64,000 nt of DNA from positions 1 to 64,000 of the forward strand of contig JAWVYS010000005.1 in the NCBI GenBank assembly GCA_033722555.1, read 5' to 3'. Below are positions 1 to 9,200 of the stretch, in pieces. Both the position numbers and the translations under genes were made by a program. Source of the DNA: Brumimicrobium sp033722555. GTDB taxonomy: Bacteria > Bacteroidota > Bacteroidia > Flavobacteriales_D > Crocinitomicaceae. Each line of letters begins with the position of its first letter. The stretch's first letter is position 1. Under the pieces are notes generated by a model, which was given only the letters and a program-made list of their open reading frames with translations, was not told where the DNA came from and did not search any database.

Positions 1-2
1 CC

Positions 3-140
3 ATAGGCTGGGACGGAACCTACGGGGTGGAAAGCAACGAGCTTGTAAAAGATGGAACTTACGTATGGAAGATAGAGTTTAAGACCAAATACACCGATGA
101 AAGACAGGTGCATGTAGGACATGTCAATGTGTTGAAGTAG
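3..140 (+). CDS. T9SS type B sorting domain, 3' end of a truncated gene
   Basis: Only the last 45 codons lie in the window; the gene starts before base 1. The fragment starts IGWDGTYGVE, contains LVKDGTYVWKIEF and ends VGHVNVLK. This matches the closing part of the gliding-motility-associated C-terminal (CHU_C) domain, which marks proteins for export by the type IX secretion system. The family ends with a pattern like WDGTY..NG....GTYVW.......G.V.L. The role of the missing N-terminal part cannot be judged. Confidence 0.75.
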   Translation: MGWDGTYGVESNELVKDGTYVWKIEFKTKYTDERQVHVGHVNVLK

Positions 141-177
141 GTAGGTTGGGTCAAATAGAATGCAGAAGGAGGTCTTT

Positions 178-228
178 ATGACTTTCTTTTTTTATTATCT
201 TTTAAAACCATGTTTTTCAAAATATTAG
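178..228 (+). CDS. Possible 16-codon leader ORF with strong Shine-Dalgarno
   Basis: A near-perfect Shine-Dalgarno sequence (AGAAGGAGGT, about 163-172) sits six bases before an ATG at 178. That reading frame runs 16 codons (rich in F, Y and L) and stops at 226-228, overlapping the start of the DUF2784 gene at 210 in another frame. Shine-Dalgarno sequences are rare here, as expected for Bacteroidota, so this one stands out. It could couple translation to the next gene or be chance. Confidence 0.2.
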   Translation: MTFFFYYLLKPCFSKY

Positions 229-578
229 CAGATTTGGTCGTGATAATACATTTTGTTTTTATCCTGTATGTCATTTTTGGAGGACTTATCGTTCTGAAAT
301 ACAGAAAAACTGTTTTCCTTCATATTCCATGTGCGATTTGGGGATGTTTGATCATGTTTGCAGGGTGGATATGCCCATTAACATACATAGAAAATGATTT
401 GAGAGAGGCGGCGGGAACTGAAACATATTCCGACGGATTTATTCAGCATTATATTATTCCAATAATTTATCCGGAGAACCTTACAAGAGAGCTGCAAGCT
501 ATCCTGGGATTTTCGGTACTCGTATTAAATATAATCGTCTATTCAATTTTAATAAAACGATTGAGTACAAAAGGTTAA
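210..578 (+). CDS. DUF2784 family small membrane protein
   Basis: This 122-residue protein has about four hydrophobic segments and is probably an inner-membrane protein. The sequence recalls DUF2784: an N-terminal LADLVVIIHFVFILYVIFGG, then HIPCAIWG, FAGWICPLTYIEN and a conserved FIQHYIIPIIYPENL stretch. Its length is normal for the family, whose function is unknown. Its stop codon overlaps by 4 bp the 3' end of the lipoprotein gene on the other strand. The start ATG at 210 keeps the family's usual N-terminus; no Shine-Dalgarno precedes it directly. Confidence 0.8.
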   Translation: MFFKILADLVVIIHFVFILYVIFGGLIVLKYRKTVFLHIPCAIWGCLIMFAGWICPLTYIENDLREAAGTETYSDGFIQHYIIPIIYPENLTRELQAILGFSVLVLNIIVYSILIKRLSTKG

Positions 579-967
579 TTAAATTTAATGTAGGCTCTGG
601 CCACTTCACTTTTCCCGCAATCATTGAAGGCATAACCTTCGATTAAAACAGAATCTGGTACGTTTGTAGTGTCTTTGACTACATAAGTGTATTTCGGTTC
701 ATCTACAGTGTCAATAGGTCGATCATTCCCTTTTGGGTTATCAAAAATGTCGGGTACAGAAAATGTAAAGAGCGTCTGATGTTCGTGGATTTCCTGCCCG
801 TAGTCGAATATGTAATTTAGTTCAACGGTTATTGGCGAGGTCGCATCGTAACTGTTCTCCAGGGGTATGAATCCGTTCAATTCTTGAGGAGCTTCGCAAA
901 AGTTTTCCCCTTTCTTACATCCGGCAGTGATCGCGAGTAATGTTAATCCTAAAATTAATGACTTCAT
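575..967 (-). CDS. Putative lipoprotein, 130 aa
   Basis: The N-terminus MKSLILGLTLLAITAGCKKG is a classic lipoprotein signal with lipobox ITAGC and the lipidated Cys at position 17. The mature part is about 114 residues, acidic, and probably beta-rich; I recognise no family. Two more cysteines lie near the C-terminus and start of the mature chain. A TAnnTTTG promoter element lies about 20 bp upstream. It converges with the DUF2784 gene, so the two are not an operon. Function unknown. Confidence 0.7.
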   Translation of the reverse strand: MKSLILGLTLLAITAGCKKGENFCEAPQELNGFIPLENSYDATSPITVELNYIFDYGQEIHEHQTLFTFSVPDIFDNPKGNDRPIDTVDEPKYTYVVKDTTNVPDSVLIEGYAFNDCGKSEVARAYIKFN

Positions 968-986
968 TTCATCTGTATTAAGACTA

Positions 987-994
987 CAAAATTA
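987..994 (-). promoter_or_regulatory. -7 promoter element (TAATTTTG) for the lipoprotein
   Basis: The minus strand reads TAATTTTG, matching the Bacteroidota -7 consensus TAnnTTTG, 19 bp upstream of the lipoprotein ATG at 967. The predicted leader is short, about 15 nt. Confidence 0.5.
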
Positions 995-1047
995 TATAAA
1001 ACCGTTAGGAAGAAAAATAGGCAATTCTCCGTATATGTAAAACTTTT

Positions 1048-1055
1048 TAAATTTG
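1048..1055 (+). promoter_or_regulatory. -7 promoter element (TAAATTTG)
   Basis: TAAATTTG matches TAnnTTTG and lies 16 bp before the ATG at 1072. Transcription would start about 1061. Confidence 0.45.
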
Positions 1056-1071
1056 GCAATTTTGTTGCGTT

Positions 1072-2493
1072 ATGAAAAGTCTATTTGGAATTGTATTACT
1101 ACTATTTAGTAGCGCTTTGTGGTCGCAGGAATACGATAGAAATGAAGCGAATCAATTAATGAAAAAGGGATTCTTAGGATATACCGTTTTTACGCCACAG
1201 TTAGGAAATAAAGGATTTGACCCGGTCGGAGGATGGAGCGGTTTTTACATAAACAATGGTGGTTTAGTTTTAGAATATTTGGATGGCACTCTAAGAGAAA
1301 GAGGAGCAGATAGTACCATAGCGAATGTTACGGGCAGAATGTATCGAATTGGCTATCAGATGGGAAAGCAATTTAAAATAGGTCATCATTCGTTACTGTC
1401 GGCTTCGGTTGAGCCTTATTGTAGAATTTCTGCGAGTTACGCCGAAATGCCCAACAAGGTCGTAACAGAAAGGCTACCTTCAATCGGTTTGGTAGTTTCA
1501 CCGGGCTTGGCAGTTAAATTTTCTCAATTTTATATTTCGGCCAGCTATGATGGTGGAGGATATCTAAATACTGCATTTTTCGGCGGGAATAAACAGCATA
1601 ATATTTTTCCAGGTTTTATGGGAGGGTATACTTTTTCATTTGGAATAGATACCAACTTTGATATTCTTACGCCTAGACAATTTCAGGCGGGTGGACTGGA
1701 AATCTATAAGAGAACCTATGTTGAACAAAGAGATTATTATAATCATGAAGAAGGCGCTTATTATAGAGAAACAACCACGACGGTATATAGAAAATATTCT
1801 CAGGGGGCGAGATCATTAAATCTTATTAAATCATTTTGGGGCATCGGCCCCACGTATTCCTACGGCTCAAATAGAGGTCGTCAGGCGCCTACAGAAATGT
1901 TCGGAGTGAATTTAGGAGCTAGATTTTCTTCTTTTTGTGTTGACGCCTTTTATGAGGAGGGAAATATGGGGCTAAAAGACGATACTGATAAAGAGGATAT
2001 CCTAATTACCTATCCTCAATTGAGAAACTATGATTTTTCAGCCCAGGTTAAGACACGACAATATGGTGGAAGGATCGGATTGAATATAACCAAATTCCTT
2101 GCACTAAACCTTAATTTTGTTCAAGACGGGTATTCTCAGCGCGAAACGAAACATGCAGTAACTTATTCAAGAATAAATCTCTTTTTTGCAGCAGGTATGG
2201 CAAACTTCTCTGGGAATCCTGATTACACGTATGAGGGTGGAAGTGACCGATTAGCAGACTTTCAAAGCAAACGAGATATAGTTCCTTCAGCAGAAAACAA
2301 TCCGGATTATTTACCGGAATCTTCTTTATTCTATGGGTTGGGTGGAAGTATTGAAATTGGAAGTGCCTTTATGAAAATCACAAAATTCACCTATATGGAC
2401 GCTCCGATTGCAAACCATTTTCACTATACCGTCGGAGGGAATATACCGATTGGTCGACTTGTGAGAAGTTTGCGAGCTAGATTTATGCTGTAA
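1072..2493 (+). CDS. Hypothetical exported protein, probably outer membrane, 473 aa
   Basis: A signal peptide (MKSLFGIVLLLFSSALWSQ) is followed by about 450 residues rich in aromatic residues and glycine with alternating hydrophobic strands such as GGYTFSFGI and GGRIGLNITKFLALNLNF. This is typical of outer-membrane beta-barrels or surface proteins of Bacteroidota. A Tyr- and Thr-rich stretch around residues 215-245 may be an exposed loop. There is no T9SS tail, no lipobox and no family I can name. It ends 3 bp before the stop of the convergent T9SS gene. Confidence 0.65.
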   Translation: MKSLFGIVLLLFSSALWSQEYDRNEANQLMKKGFLGYTVFTPQLGNKGFDPVGGWSGFYINNGGLVLEYLDGTLRERGADSTIANVTGRMYRIGYQMGKQFKIGHHSLLSASVEPYCRISASYAEMPNKVVTERLPSIGLVVSPGLAVKFSQFYISASYDGGGYLNTAFFGGNKQHNIFPGFMGGYTFSFGIDTNFDILTPRQFQAGGLEIYKRTYVEQRDYYNHEEGAYYRETTTTVYRKYSQGARSLNLIKSFWGIGPTYSYGSNRGRQAPTEMFGVNLGARFSSFCVDAFYEEGNMGLKDDTDKEDILITYPQLRNYDFSAQVKTRQYGGRIGLNITKFLALNLNFVQDGYSQRETKHAVTYSRINLFFAAGMANFSGNPDYTYEGGSDRLADFQSKRDIVPSAENNPDYLPESSLFYGLGGSIEIGSAFMKITKFTYMDAPIANHFHYTVGGNIPIGRLVRSLRARFML

Positions 2494-2496
2494 GAA

Positions 2497-3960
2497 TTAC
2501 TTCACAACCTTTTGCTGATACCAAGAATTATTCACCTTGTACCATATTAAATAAGTGCCCTTAGAGAGGTGCGAAACATCTAAAATAACTTCTGAAGTAC
2601 CAGGAACTTCAAACAACTGTCGTTTTCCCTGTGAGTCTAGTATATGAATTGCTTCAATGATCCCCTTGTTTTTCGCTTCGATTTTTAATTCATTGACTAT
2701 AGGGTTGGGAAATACTCTGGCGGCTGATTTGTTTTGAAAGTCAACACTCAAGTCATTCCCTGCAACGTTCCCTTGACTATTGAGCATAATAAGAAATTGC
2801 TTACTTTGAAAAGCGGCCTTTTGACCAGTACTGTCATAGCAGTACAAGACAATATCCAGAACTGTACTCGAATCAACATGTGCATATATAGTATCTTCTA
2901 AATAGGTCGATTGCTGCTGTTGAAATATAGTCAACTGAAAAAGTGCTGTAAGCGAGTCCTGTGTTAACGAAATAGTGTCGAGATTAAAGTTAACCGAGTC
3001 CACAGGTAGACTGTAGTCATAATAACAGTTGTTAATCTGGTACAAAAGTGTATCATCAGGAACTGTATTGTATAAACTTGAATCGATAAAACTAGCATTA
3101 CTGTTAGTGATTATTAACGTATCAATAAAAGCACTAAATATTTCTACGGGAGATGTTTCATAGGCGTAAAAAGAGTACATGCCTGGACATAAATTTGAAA
3201 TCGAATAATCATAACCTAGTTGTGTATCATTCCATATAATAAGCAGAGAACTTCCTGCATGTTCTTGTACAGCAAAGACATCAATAAAGCCTTCACAATT
3301 TCCGTTTGAGTGCTGATAATTTACTGAAACCTGTAAGCCTGTATCTATCCAATCAGGGTCTAAATCCCCTACGAAAATATTAAAAGAATTATTCAGGAGA
3401 CCAGTGCTATCAACGGAAAACACCCTGAACTCTCCACGATTCAAACTGTCAAATTGAACAGTGTAATCATCTATGAAGCTCGAAGTAACCTGGTGAGGAA
3501 TATTTCCACTAAGTAAATCAAAACCAAAATTAGTTTGATCTATAATACTGTCAAACTGAATAGTAATATTTCCGTCAAAAATTGTATCCGCAGTTGGAGC
3601 CTGATAACTTATGACGTCAAATTCAAATTCAGGCAAAATTGGACTCACAGGGCCAGATACAGATCCTCTATATCCATTTGATCTTACAAGGTCGAATTCA
3701 TAAGGAACCGTTGTGTGTGTTGGATCATAACAGAAGTTATAAATAGTATCAAGATGATGAACATCTTGGATATGAACCCCATATTCAGCTAATTGAACTT
3801 TGTTATGTCCGGTGTAGTTATAAACCTCACATGCAACGATATTATTACAGGTACCTGGTTGCGGAGTACCTACAAAAGTTGCTTTTATGTAAGCTTGGGC
3901 GTTTGAGAAAAGACAAACTAAGATAAAAGCAGCAGCTAGAATTGATTTGAGCGATTTCAT
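2497..3960 (-). CDS. T9SS type A sorting domain protein, 487 aa
   Basis: A signal peptide (MKSLKSILAAAFILVCLFSN) leads into about 390 residues rich in Asp, Ser and Thr with beta-type composition. The chain ends with a type A T9SS sorting domain: VFPNPIVNELKIEA at about 415, then SHLSKGTYLIWYKV and a Lys-rich end (QQKVVK). It should be exported through the outer membrane and attached to the surface or released. The central part resembles no enzyme I know and may be adhesive or structural. Confidence 0.75.
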   Translation of the reverse strand: MKSLKSILAAAFILVCLFSNAQAYIKATFVGTPQPGTCNNIVACEVYNYTGHNKVQLAEYGVHIQDVHHLDTIYNFCYDPTHTTVPYEFDLVRSNGYRGSVSGPVSPILPEFEFDVISYQAPTADTIFDGNITIQFDSIIDQTNFGFDLLSGNIPHQVTSSFIDDYTVQFDSLNRGEFRVFSVDSTGLLNNSFNIFVGDLDPDWIDTGLQVSVNYQHSNGNCEGFIDVFAVQEHAGSSLLIIWNDTQLGYDYSISNLCPGMYSFYAYETSPVEIFSAFIDTLIITNSNASFIDSSLYNTVPDDTLLYQINNCYYDYSLPVDSVNFNLDTISLTQDSLTALFQLTIFQQQQSTYLEDTIYAHVDSSTVLDIVLYCYDSTGQKAAFQSKQFLIMLNSQGNVAGNDLSVDFQNKSAARVFPNPIVNELKIEAKNKGIIEAIHILDSQGKRQLFEVPGTSEVILDVSHLSKGTYLIWYKVNNSWYQQKVVK

Positions 3961-4080
3961 AAATTTAATTTTTTGGTAAAATTAAATAAATTATTCAAAT
4001 CAAACATAAGAATTATAACACCGAGACAAAACATATCTTTAGACACTTCTTCCTCTTTCTGAATAAACACTTCAATTTAT

Positions 4081-4088
4081 TATCTTTG
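4081..4088 (+). promoter_or_regulatory. -7 promoter element (TATCTTTG) for leuS
   Basis: TATCTTTG fits TAnnTTTG and lies 27 bp before the leuS ATG. Confidence 0.5.
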
Positions 4089-4115
4089 CCCCTTTGAAAT
4101 ACGAAATATCAAATC

Positions 4116-7112
4116 ATGGAATACGATTTCAGGGCAATAGAGCAAAAGTGGAGAAAACACTGGGCAGAAAACGCAACGTTTAAAGCGACTGAAAAAAAGG
4201 GTCAGCCGAAATATTACGGATTAACGATGTTTCCATATCCCTCCGGTGCCGGATTACATGTCGGTCATCCGCTAGGTTATATTGCCTCTGATATCTATGC
4301 GCGTTATAAACGTTTAAAAGGTTTTAACGTTTTACATCCAATGGGATACGATTCATTTGGTCTCCCGGCCGAACAGTATGCCATTCAAACGGGACAACAC
4401 CCTGCAGTTACAACAAAAACAAACGTAGAACGCTACCGTGAACAACTGGATAAAATAGGTTTTTCGTTCGATTGGAGCAGGGAAGTGCGTACTTCTGATC
4501 CGAGTTATTACAAATGGACACAATGGATTTTTAAGCAAATTTTTGAATCGTATTATTGTAATGACTCGAATCAAGCGAGACCAATCGCTGAATTGAAAGA
4601 GGTTTTTGAAAAGGAAGGAAATACAACCATAAACGCCGTTAACGATTGCGAAACCGAATTTTCTGCAGAAGAATGGAAAACCTTTGACGACAATAAGAAA
4701 AACGACATCCTCATGGATTATCGCTTGACTTACCTTGCTGATTCATGGGTGAACTGGTGTCCCGCTTTGGGAACGGTGTTAGCGAATGATGAAGTGGTTA
4801 ACGGTGTTTCAGAACGAGGAGGACATCCGGTTGAACAAAAACTCATGCGCCAGTGGTCGATGCGGATCACAGCCTATGCAGAACGACTCTTGCAAGGATT
4901 AGAGGACCTCGACTGGTCAGATGCAATCAAAGATATTCAACGCAACTGGATCGGTAAATCTGTTGGAGCATCTGTATCATTTGCGGTCGAGGGACACGAG
5001 GAATCCATAGAAGTCTTCACCACACGACCGGATACAATTTTCGGTGTTTCATTCATGGTTTTAGCACCGGAACATGAACTGGTTTCTAAAATCACATCAG
5101 ACGAATACAAACAGGAAGTAGAAGCATACAGACACCAGGCCGGATTAAAATCTGAGCGCGATCGTATGGCGGATGTAAAAAATATTACCGGAAAATTCAC
5201 CGGAGCTTATGCGATTCATCCATTATCAGGAGAAAAAATCGAAGTATGGATCGGCGATTATGTTCTTGCTTCCTACGGAACAGGTGCGGTCATGGCGGTC
5301 CCTTGTGGAGATCAGCGTGACTGGGATTTTGCAAGAAAATTTAATATCCCGATGAAGAATGTGTTTGAGAATGTCTCTATTGAAGAAGGTGCTTATACCG
5401 AAAAGTCCGGAATTATAGCAAATTCAGAATTTCTGAACGGCATGGAGGTGAAAGAAGCCATCAATAAAGCTATTTATGTTCTTGAAGAAAAAAGACTCGG
5501 AAAGGCAAAAACGAATTACCGTTTACGTGACGCCGTATTTTCAAGACAGCGCTATTGGGGAGAACCTTTTCCTGTTTATTATGATAAGGGGATTCCAAAA
5601 CGGATCGAGGACGAATATCTTCCCATCGAACTTCCGGAAGTGGACAAATATCTTCCGACCGAAGACGGAAAACCGCCATTAGGAAATGCCACAGCGTGGA
5701 TGTGGGATGCACAGGCGAAAAAGGTTGTAAGCAATGACAAGATCCGTGAATCACACGTGTATCCGATCGAACTGAACACCATGCCGGGCTGGGCAGGAAG
5801 TTCCTGGTATTTTCTGCGCTATATGGATCCTCACAATGACAACGAATTTGCATCCAAAGAAAGAGTAGACTATTGGAACAATGTAGATTTATACATCGGA
5901 GGAGCAGAACACGCGACCGGACATTTGTTGTATGCTCGTTTTTGGTCAAAATTTCTTTATGACCTGGGTCTTATTCCATTCGATGAGCCGTTCCAGAAGA
6001 TGATCAATCAGGGAATGATTTTGGGGAGAAGTAGTTTTGTTTATAGACTCACGACAAAGTCAACGACCGGCATAAAGCCAAAAGGACACGATTTTGATTT
6101 CAATAAAGTACCTTTAATTTACATTTCTAAAGAAAAGCATGATATTTATAGAAAAGGCTTAATAAATGATCAGTTAACGGATGAAGAAAAAGTAATTTTC
6201 GAATCTGTCAGGGACGAAGTAGATAATCATTTAAAAGAGATAAGTGAAAAACTGAATCTTCAAGTCAAGACCACAGGCTTTACTATGTCACATCATGTAG
6301 ACATCAATCTCGTTGACAACGATAAACTGGATATCGAAGCCTTCAAAGCCTCCCGAGAGGAATATGCACGCGCTATTTTTATTACGGAAGATGACGGCAC
6401 ATACATCTGCGGGCACGAAATCGAAAAAATGTCCAAATCCAAATACAACGTTCAAACCCCTGATGAGTTAGTAGAACAATACGGTGCCGATACCCTGCGT
6501 ATGTACGAAATGTTCCTTGGTCCGCTGGAACAAGCAAAACCGTGGGATACAAAAGGGATAAATGGCGTACATAATTTCTTGCGTAAACTTTGGCGTTTGT
6601 TCCATAACGAGGAAGGAAATCTTTCTTTGACTGAGGGCGAACCCGATGCTAAAGCGTTAAAATCGCTGCACAAAACCATCAAAAAGATTCAGGATGATAT
6701 GGACCGTTATGTGTTCAATACAGCGGTTTCGGCATTTATGATTTGCGTAAATGAACTCACGGAGCAGAAATGCAACAACAAAGCCATTTTGCAGGATTTG
6801 GTGATTCTTCTTACTCCTTATGCGCCACACATAGCAGAAGAACTTTGGGAGAAATTAGGCAATAAACCAGGCACAATTAGCGACGCAACTTTTCCTCAAT
6901 ACAACGAGGAATATTTGGTTGAAGATACTTTTTCATACCCCGTTAGCTTTAACGGTAAAATGAGGTTTAAAGCGGAGTTGCCAACGAACCTCACAAAGGA
7001 AGAAGTTGAAAAAGAAGTTTTAGCTATGGAACAGGCCCAAAAATATCTGGAAGGCAAGCATCCGAAAAAGGTAATCGTGGTTCCCGGGAGGATTGTAAAC
7101 ATTGTCGTTTAA
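4116..7112 (+). CDS. leuS: Leucyl-tRNA synthetase
   Basis: A class I aminoacyl-tRNA synthetase that charges tRNA-Leu in the cytoplasm. The HIGH motif reads HVGH (residues 48-51) within a YPSGAGLHVGHPLGY block. The CP1 editing domain carries TTRPDTIFGV near residue 303, and KMSKS is at 771-775. At 998 residues it is longer than the roughly 920-940 I expect for Bacteroidota. Part of the excess is an AT-rich insertion at about 640-745, between MILGRSSFVYRL and the KMSKS region. The N-terminal catalytic insertion around 145-200 is of the type I associate with Bacteroidota. The start at 4116 gives the usual N-terminus. Confidence 0.97.
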   Translation: MEYDFRAIEQKWRKHWAENATFKATEKKGQPKYYGLTMFPYPSGAGLHVGHPLGYIASDIYARYKRLKGFNVLHPMGYDSFGLPAEQYAIQTGQHPAVTTKTNVERYREQLDKIGFSFDWSREVRTSDPSYYKWTQWIFKQIFESYYCNDSNQARPIAELKEVFEKEGNTTINAVNDCETEFSAEEWKTFDDNKKNDILMDYRLTYLADSWVNWCPALGTVLANDEVVNGVSERGGHPVEQKLMRQWSMRITAYAERLLQGLEDLDWSDAIKDIQRNWIGKSVGASVSFAVEGHEESIEVFTTRPDTIFGVSFMVLAPEHELVSKITSDEYKQEVEAYRHQAGLKSERDRMADVKNITGKFTGAYAIHPLSGEKIEVWIGDYVLASYGTGAVMAVPCGDQRDWDFARKFNIPMKNVFENVSIEEGAYTEKSGIIANSEFLNGMEVKEAINKAIYVLEEKRLGKAKTNYRLRDAVFSRQRYWGEPFPVYYDKGIPKRIEDEYLPIELPEVDKYLPTEDGKPPLGNATAWMWDAQAKKVVSNDKIRESHVYPIELNTMPGWAGSSWYFLRYMDPHNDNEFASKERVDYWNNVDLYIGGAEHATGHLLYARFWSKFLYDLGLIPFDEPFQKMINQGMILGRSSFVYRLTTKSTTGIKPKGHDFDFNKVPLIYISKEKHDIYRKGLINDQLTDEEKVIFESVRDEVDNHLKEISEKLNLQVKTTGFTMSHHVDINLVDNDKLDIEAFKASREEYARAIFITEDDGTYICGHEIEKMSKSKYNVQTPDELVEQYGADTLRMYEMFLGPLEQAKPWDTKGINGVHNFLRKLWRLFHNEEGNLSLTEGEPDAKALKSLHKTIKKIQDDMDRYVFNTAVSAFMICVNELTEQKCNNKAILQDLVILLTPYAPHIAEELWEKLGNKPGTISDATFPQYNEEYLVEDTFSYPVSFNGKMRFKAELPTNLTKEEVEKEVLAMEQAQKYLEGKHPKKVIVVPGRIVNIVV

Positions 7113-7196
7113 ATTTTTACGAACTTATTTTAAAATAGTCCCCCCCATAATTTCACTCAAATGCGTTTCTCCTGATAGAACGAAAAAAACGAAATT

Positions 7197-8159
7197 ATGA
7201 AGATTACGAAAAGATTTATTTTAGCTTTCCTCACAACTGCATTGGTTTTTGGAGCCTGTAAAAAAGAAGAGCCAACCGATCCAACCGTAGAACCTACCCC
7301 AGCTGCCGGGACACCTTCCTCGGTGGATTTGATGAATTATTTTTCCCAAAATCAGGCCTCCGAAGTGCAAAATTTTTCAGGTGATGCCGGAAGCATAATT
7401 ACTATTACCGGAAACAAAGGAACCCAGCTTTCCTTTCAGGCAAACTCTTTTGAGACTGCCTCAGGAAATACCGTTACAGGTATGATCGATATCGAGCTTA
7501 TTGAAATATTCGATAAGGCAGGAATGATCAGATTGAATAAACCTACCACAGGACTTTTACCGGGAGGAGGATTTGCGCCTCTAACGTCGGGCGGAGAATT
7601 TAAGGTAACCGCCTATCAGAACGGACAAGAACTCAAACTTAAATCAGGTTACGGTTATAATGCAATAGTTCCCGCACCTGGCGGAGTGGATCCGAACATG
7701 GGTCTGTTCTATGGATCGGGTTCGGAAGATACCTTGATTTGGGAAGAGGCGGATAGCGGCTTTGTCTGGGGACAGGGATCCGAGTATAGTTGCTATTTTG
7801 ATTCTTTAAACTGGATAAACTGTGATTATTTCTGGAACAATCCGAATCCCCAAACGACTGTTTCCGTCGAAATCCCTCAAGGCTTTAATAATACCAATTG
7901 TATGGTGTTTATTTCTTTTGACGGACTGAATTCGATAACGACATTCTATAATTATTCCAATGGTGCGTATACATCTTCTCCCAATTATACATTACCCATT
8001 GGTATTGATGTGCATTTCGTAGCGGTTGCGTTTATAAATGGAAATCCTCATGTCGCCATAATTCCGGCAACTATTGAGAACAATCACTACGAGATTATTT
8101 CTCAACTGAATCAAACCACGCTAACCCAATTTGAATCAGACCTGAATAATCTTCCATAG
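7197..8159 (+). CDS. Putative lipoprotein, 320 aa
   Basis: The N-terminus has a lipoprotein signal with lipobox VFGAC (Cys about residue 21) followed by KKEEP and a Pro/Thr linker. From about 60 to 160 there is a beta-rich domain with GSIITITGNKGTQLSFQ and later SGGEFKVTAYQNGQELKLK. This pattern recurs in Bacteroidota surface lipoproteins, but I cannot name it firmly. The C-terminal half is rich in Tyr, Asn and Trp. It probably sits in the outer membrane. A clear hairpin terminator follows the gene. Confidence 0.7.
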   Translation: MKITKRFILAFLTTALVFGACKKEEPTDPTVEPTPAAGTPSSVDLMNYFSQNQASEVQNFSGDAGSIITITGNKGTQLSFQANSFETASGNTVTGMIDIELIEIFDKAGMIRLNKPTTGLLPGGGFAPLTSGGEFKVTAYQNGQELKLKSGYGYNAIVPAPGGVDPNMGLFYGSGSEDTLIWEEADSGFVWGQGSEYSCYFDSLNWINCDYFWNNPNPQTTVSVEIPQGFNNTNCMVFISFDGLNSITTFYNYSNGAYTSSPNYTLPIGIDVHFVAVAFINGNPHVAIIPATIENNHYEIISQLNQTTLTQFESDLNNLP

Positions 8160-8186
8160 ATCAATATGTGACTTCTGAAACCTTGA

Positions 8187-8217
8187 AGAGGAATTACCCG
8201 GCGTAATTCCTCTTTTT
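8187..8217 (+). terminator. Rho-independent terminator
   Basis: An 11-bp perfect stem (AGAGGAATTAC with GTAATTCCTCT), a CCGGC loop and a T5 run. It ends the lipoprotein transcript and lies between convergent genes. Confidence 0.8.
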
Positions 8218-8241
8218 ATTTACACCGTTGATTGATCGGGT

Positions 8242-9153
8242 TTAGTTTTTCATGCCTGATTCGCTGAAGTTAAGGTACCAATCAAAATGTTCTTCAAGTA
8301 TTTTCTTTTTATTTTCTCGCACGAAATGTAAAAATGCTTTCGCAACGGGGGTTAACTTTTTTCCTTTGAGCCAGATCAACCGCCATTCCGTTTTTAAGGG
8401 TAGGTTTTCTCGTTTCAGGATGAAAAGGTTCTTGTTCTGGATCTCGTTTTTTATTCCGATAATTGGTAAGATCGAATACCCCAACCCGGCTATTACAGCT
8501 TGTTTAACTGCTTCATTGGAGGTGAGCTCAAGTTTTTTTCGTTTTTTCTCACGTGTTTTAAAATAGGTTTCCATTTCTTTTCGTGTGGCTGAACCGGGTT
8601 CTCGGAAGATCAAAGCCATATTCTTATTTGCTTTTGGGTGATTTCCCACTAAATAGAGTTTGTTTTCAACCAGTTTTTCCTCCTCAAAATCCATGTCTTG
8701 CGGAATAACAGAGACCAAAGCGAAGTCTATTTCATTATTTTTTAAACTTTCAATTACCCTTGATTTATTCGTAACGTCCAGTTTTAGATCAATGCCCGCG
8801 TTTCCCTTCAGGAAATCAGATAAAAAGAAGGGGATTACATATTTTCCGGTAGAGGCCGATGAAATATTAAGTACGCCGGTGAGGGCTCCTTCATATTCCT
8901 TGGTTTTGTAATGAATTTCCTTTACTTCGGAAAGGACACGCTGAGCCATAATTGCTACCTCCCTTCCAAAATCAGTAACATATAATTTACGCCCTATGAC
9001 CTCTGTCAGTGGTACCGAAAACTGATCCTGAAATTTTTTGAGCTGAATAGAAACGGCAGGTTGAGTCATAAACAATTCTTCTGAAGCCTTTGTTATACTC
9101 TCATGGCGAACTACTTCAAGGAAAATTTGTAACTGATGTATCGTGTAATTCAT
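8242..9153 (-). CDS. LysR-type transcriptional regulator, candidate regulator of dabBA
   Basis: This 303-residue protein has the LysR winged helix-turn-helix at residues 3-62 (TKASEELFMTQPAVSIQLKK) and a periplasmic-binding-like effector domain after about 90. The domain layout resembles the CbbR/CmpR branch that controls carbon fixation and inorganic carbon uptake. It is divergent from dabB with a 101-bp gap holding an inverted repeat, the usual arrangement for a LysR regulator of its neighbour. Control of dabBA is inferred from position only; the effector is unknown. Confidence 0.9.
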   Translation of the reverse strand: MNYTIHQLQIFLEVVRHESITKASEELFMTQPAVSIQLKKFQDQFSVPLTEVIGRKLYVTDFGREVAIMAQRVLSEVKEIHYKTKEYEGALTGVLNISSASTGKYVIPFFLSDFLKGNAGIDLKLDVTNKSRVIESLKNNEIDFALVSVIPQDMDFEEEKLVENKLYLVGNHPKANKNMALIFREPGSATRKEMETYFKTREKKRKKLELTSNEAVKQAVIAGLGYSILPIIGIKNEIQNKNLFILKRENLPLKTEWRLIWLKGKKLTPVAKAFLHFVRENKKKILEEHFDWYLNFSESGMKN

Positions 9154-9177
9154 AAATAAAACTTATAAACATCATTG

Positions 9178-9185
9178 CAAATATA
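9178..9185 (-). promoter_or_regulatory. -7 promoter element (TATATTTG) of the LysR gene
   Basis: The minus strand reads TATATTTG, 24 bp upstream of the regulator ATG. The inverted repeat at 9201-9226 covers the expected upstream half of this promoter, which would allow autoregulation. Confidence 0.5.
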
Positions 9186-9200
9186 AATAAAAATATATGT

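Noticed and set aside
5470..5949. Long antisense ORFs inside leuS, and similar ones inside alaS, the adhesin and metG.
   Set aside because: They are shadows of strongly conserved genes and have no promoter or family resemblance.
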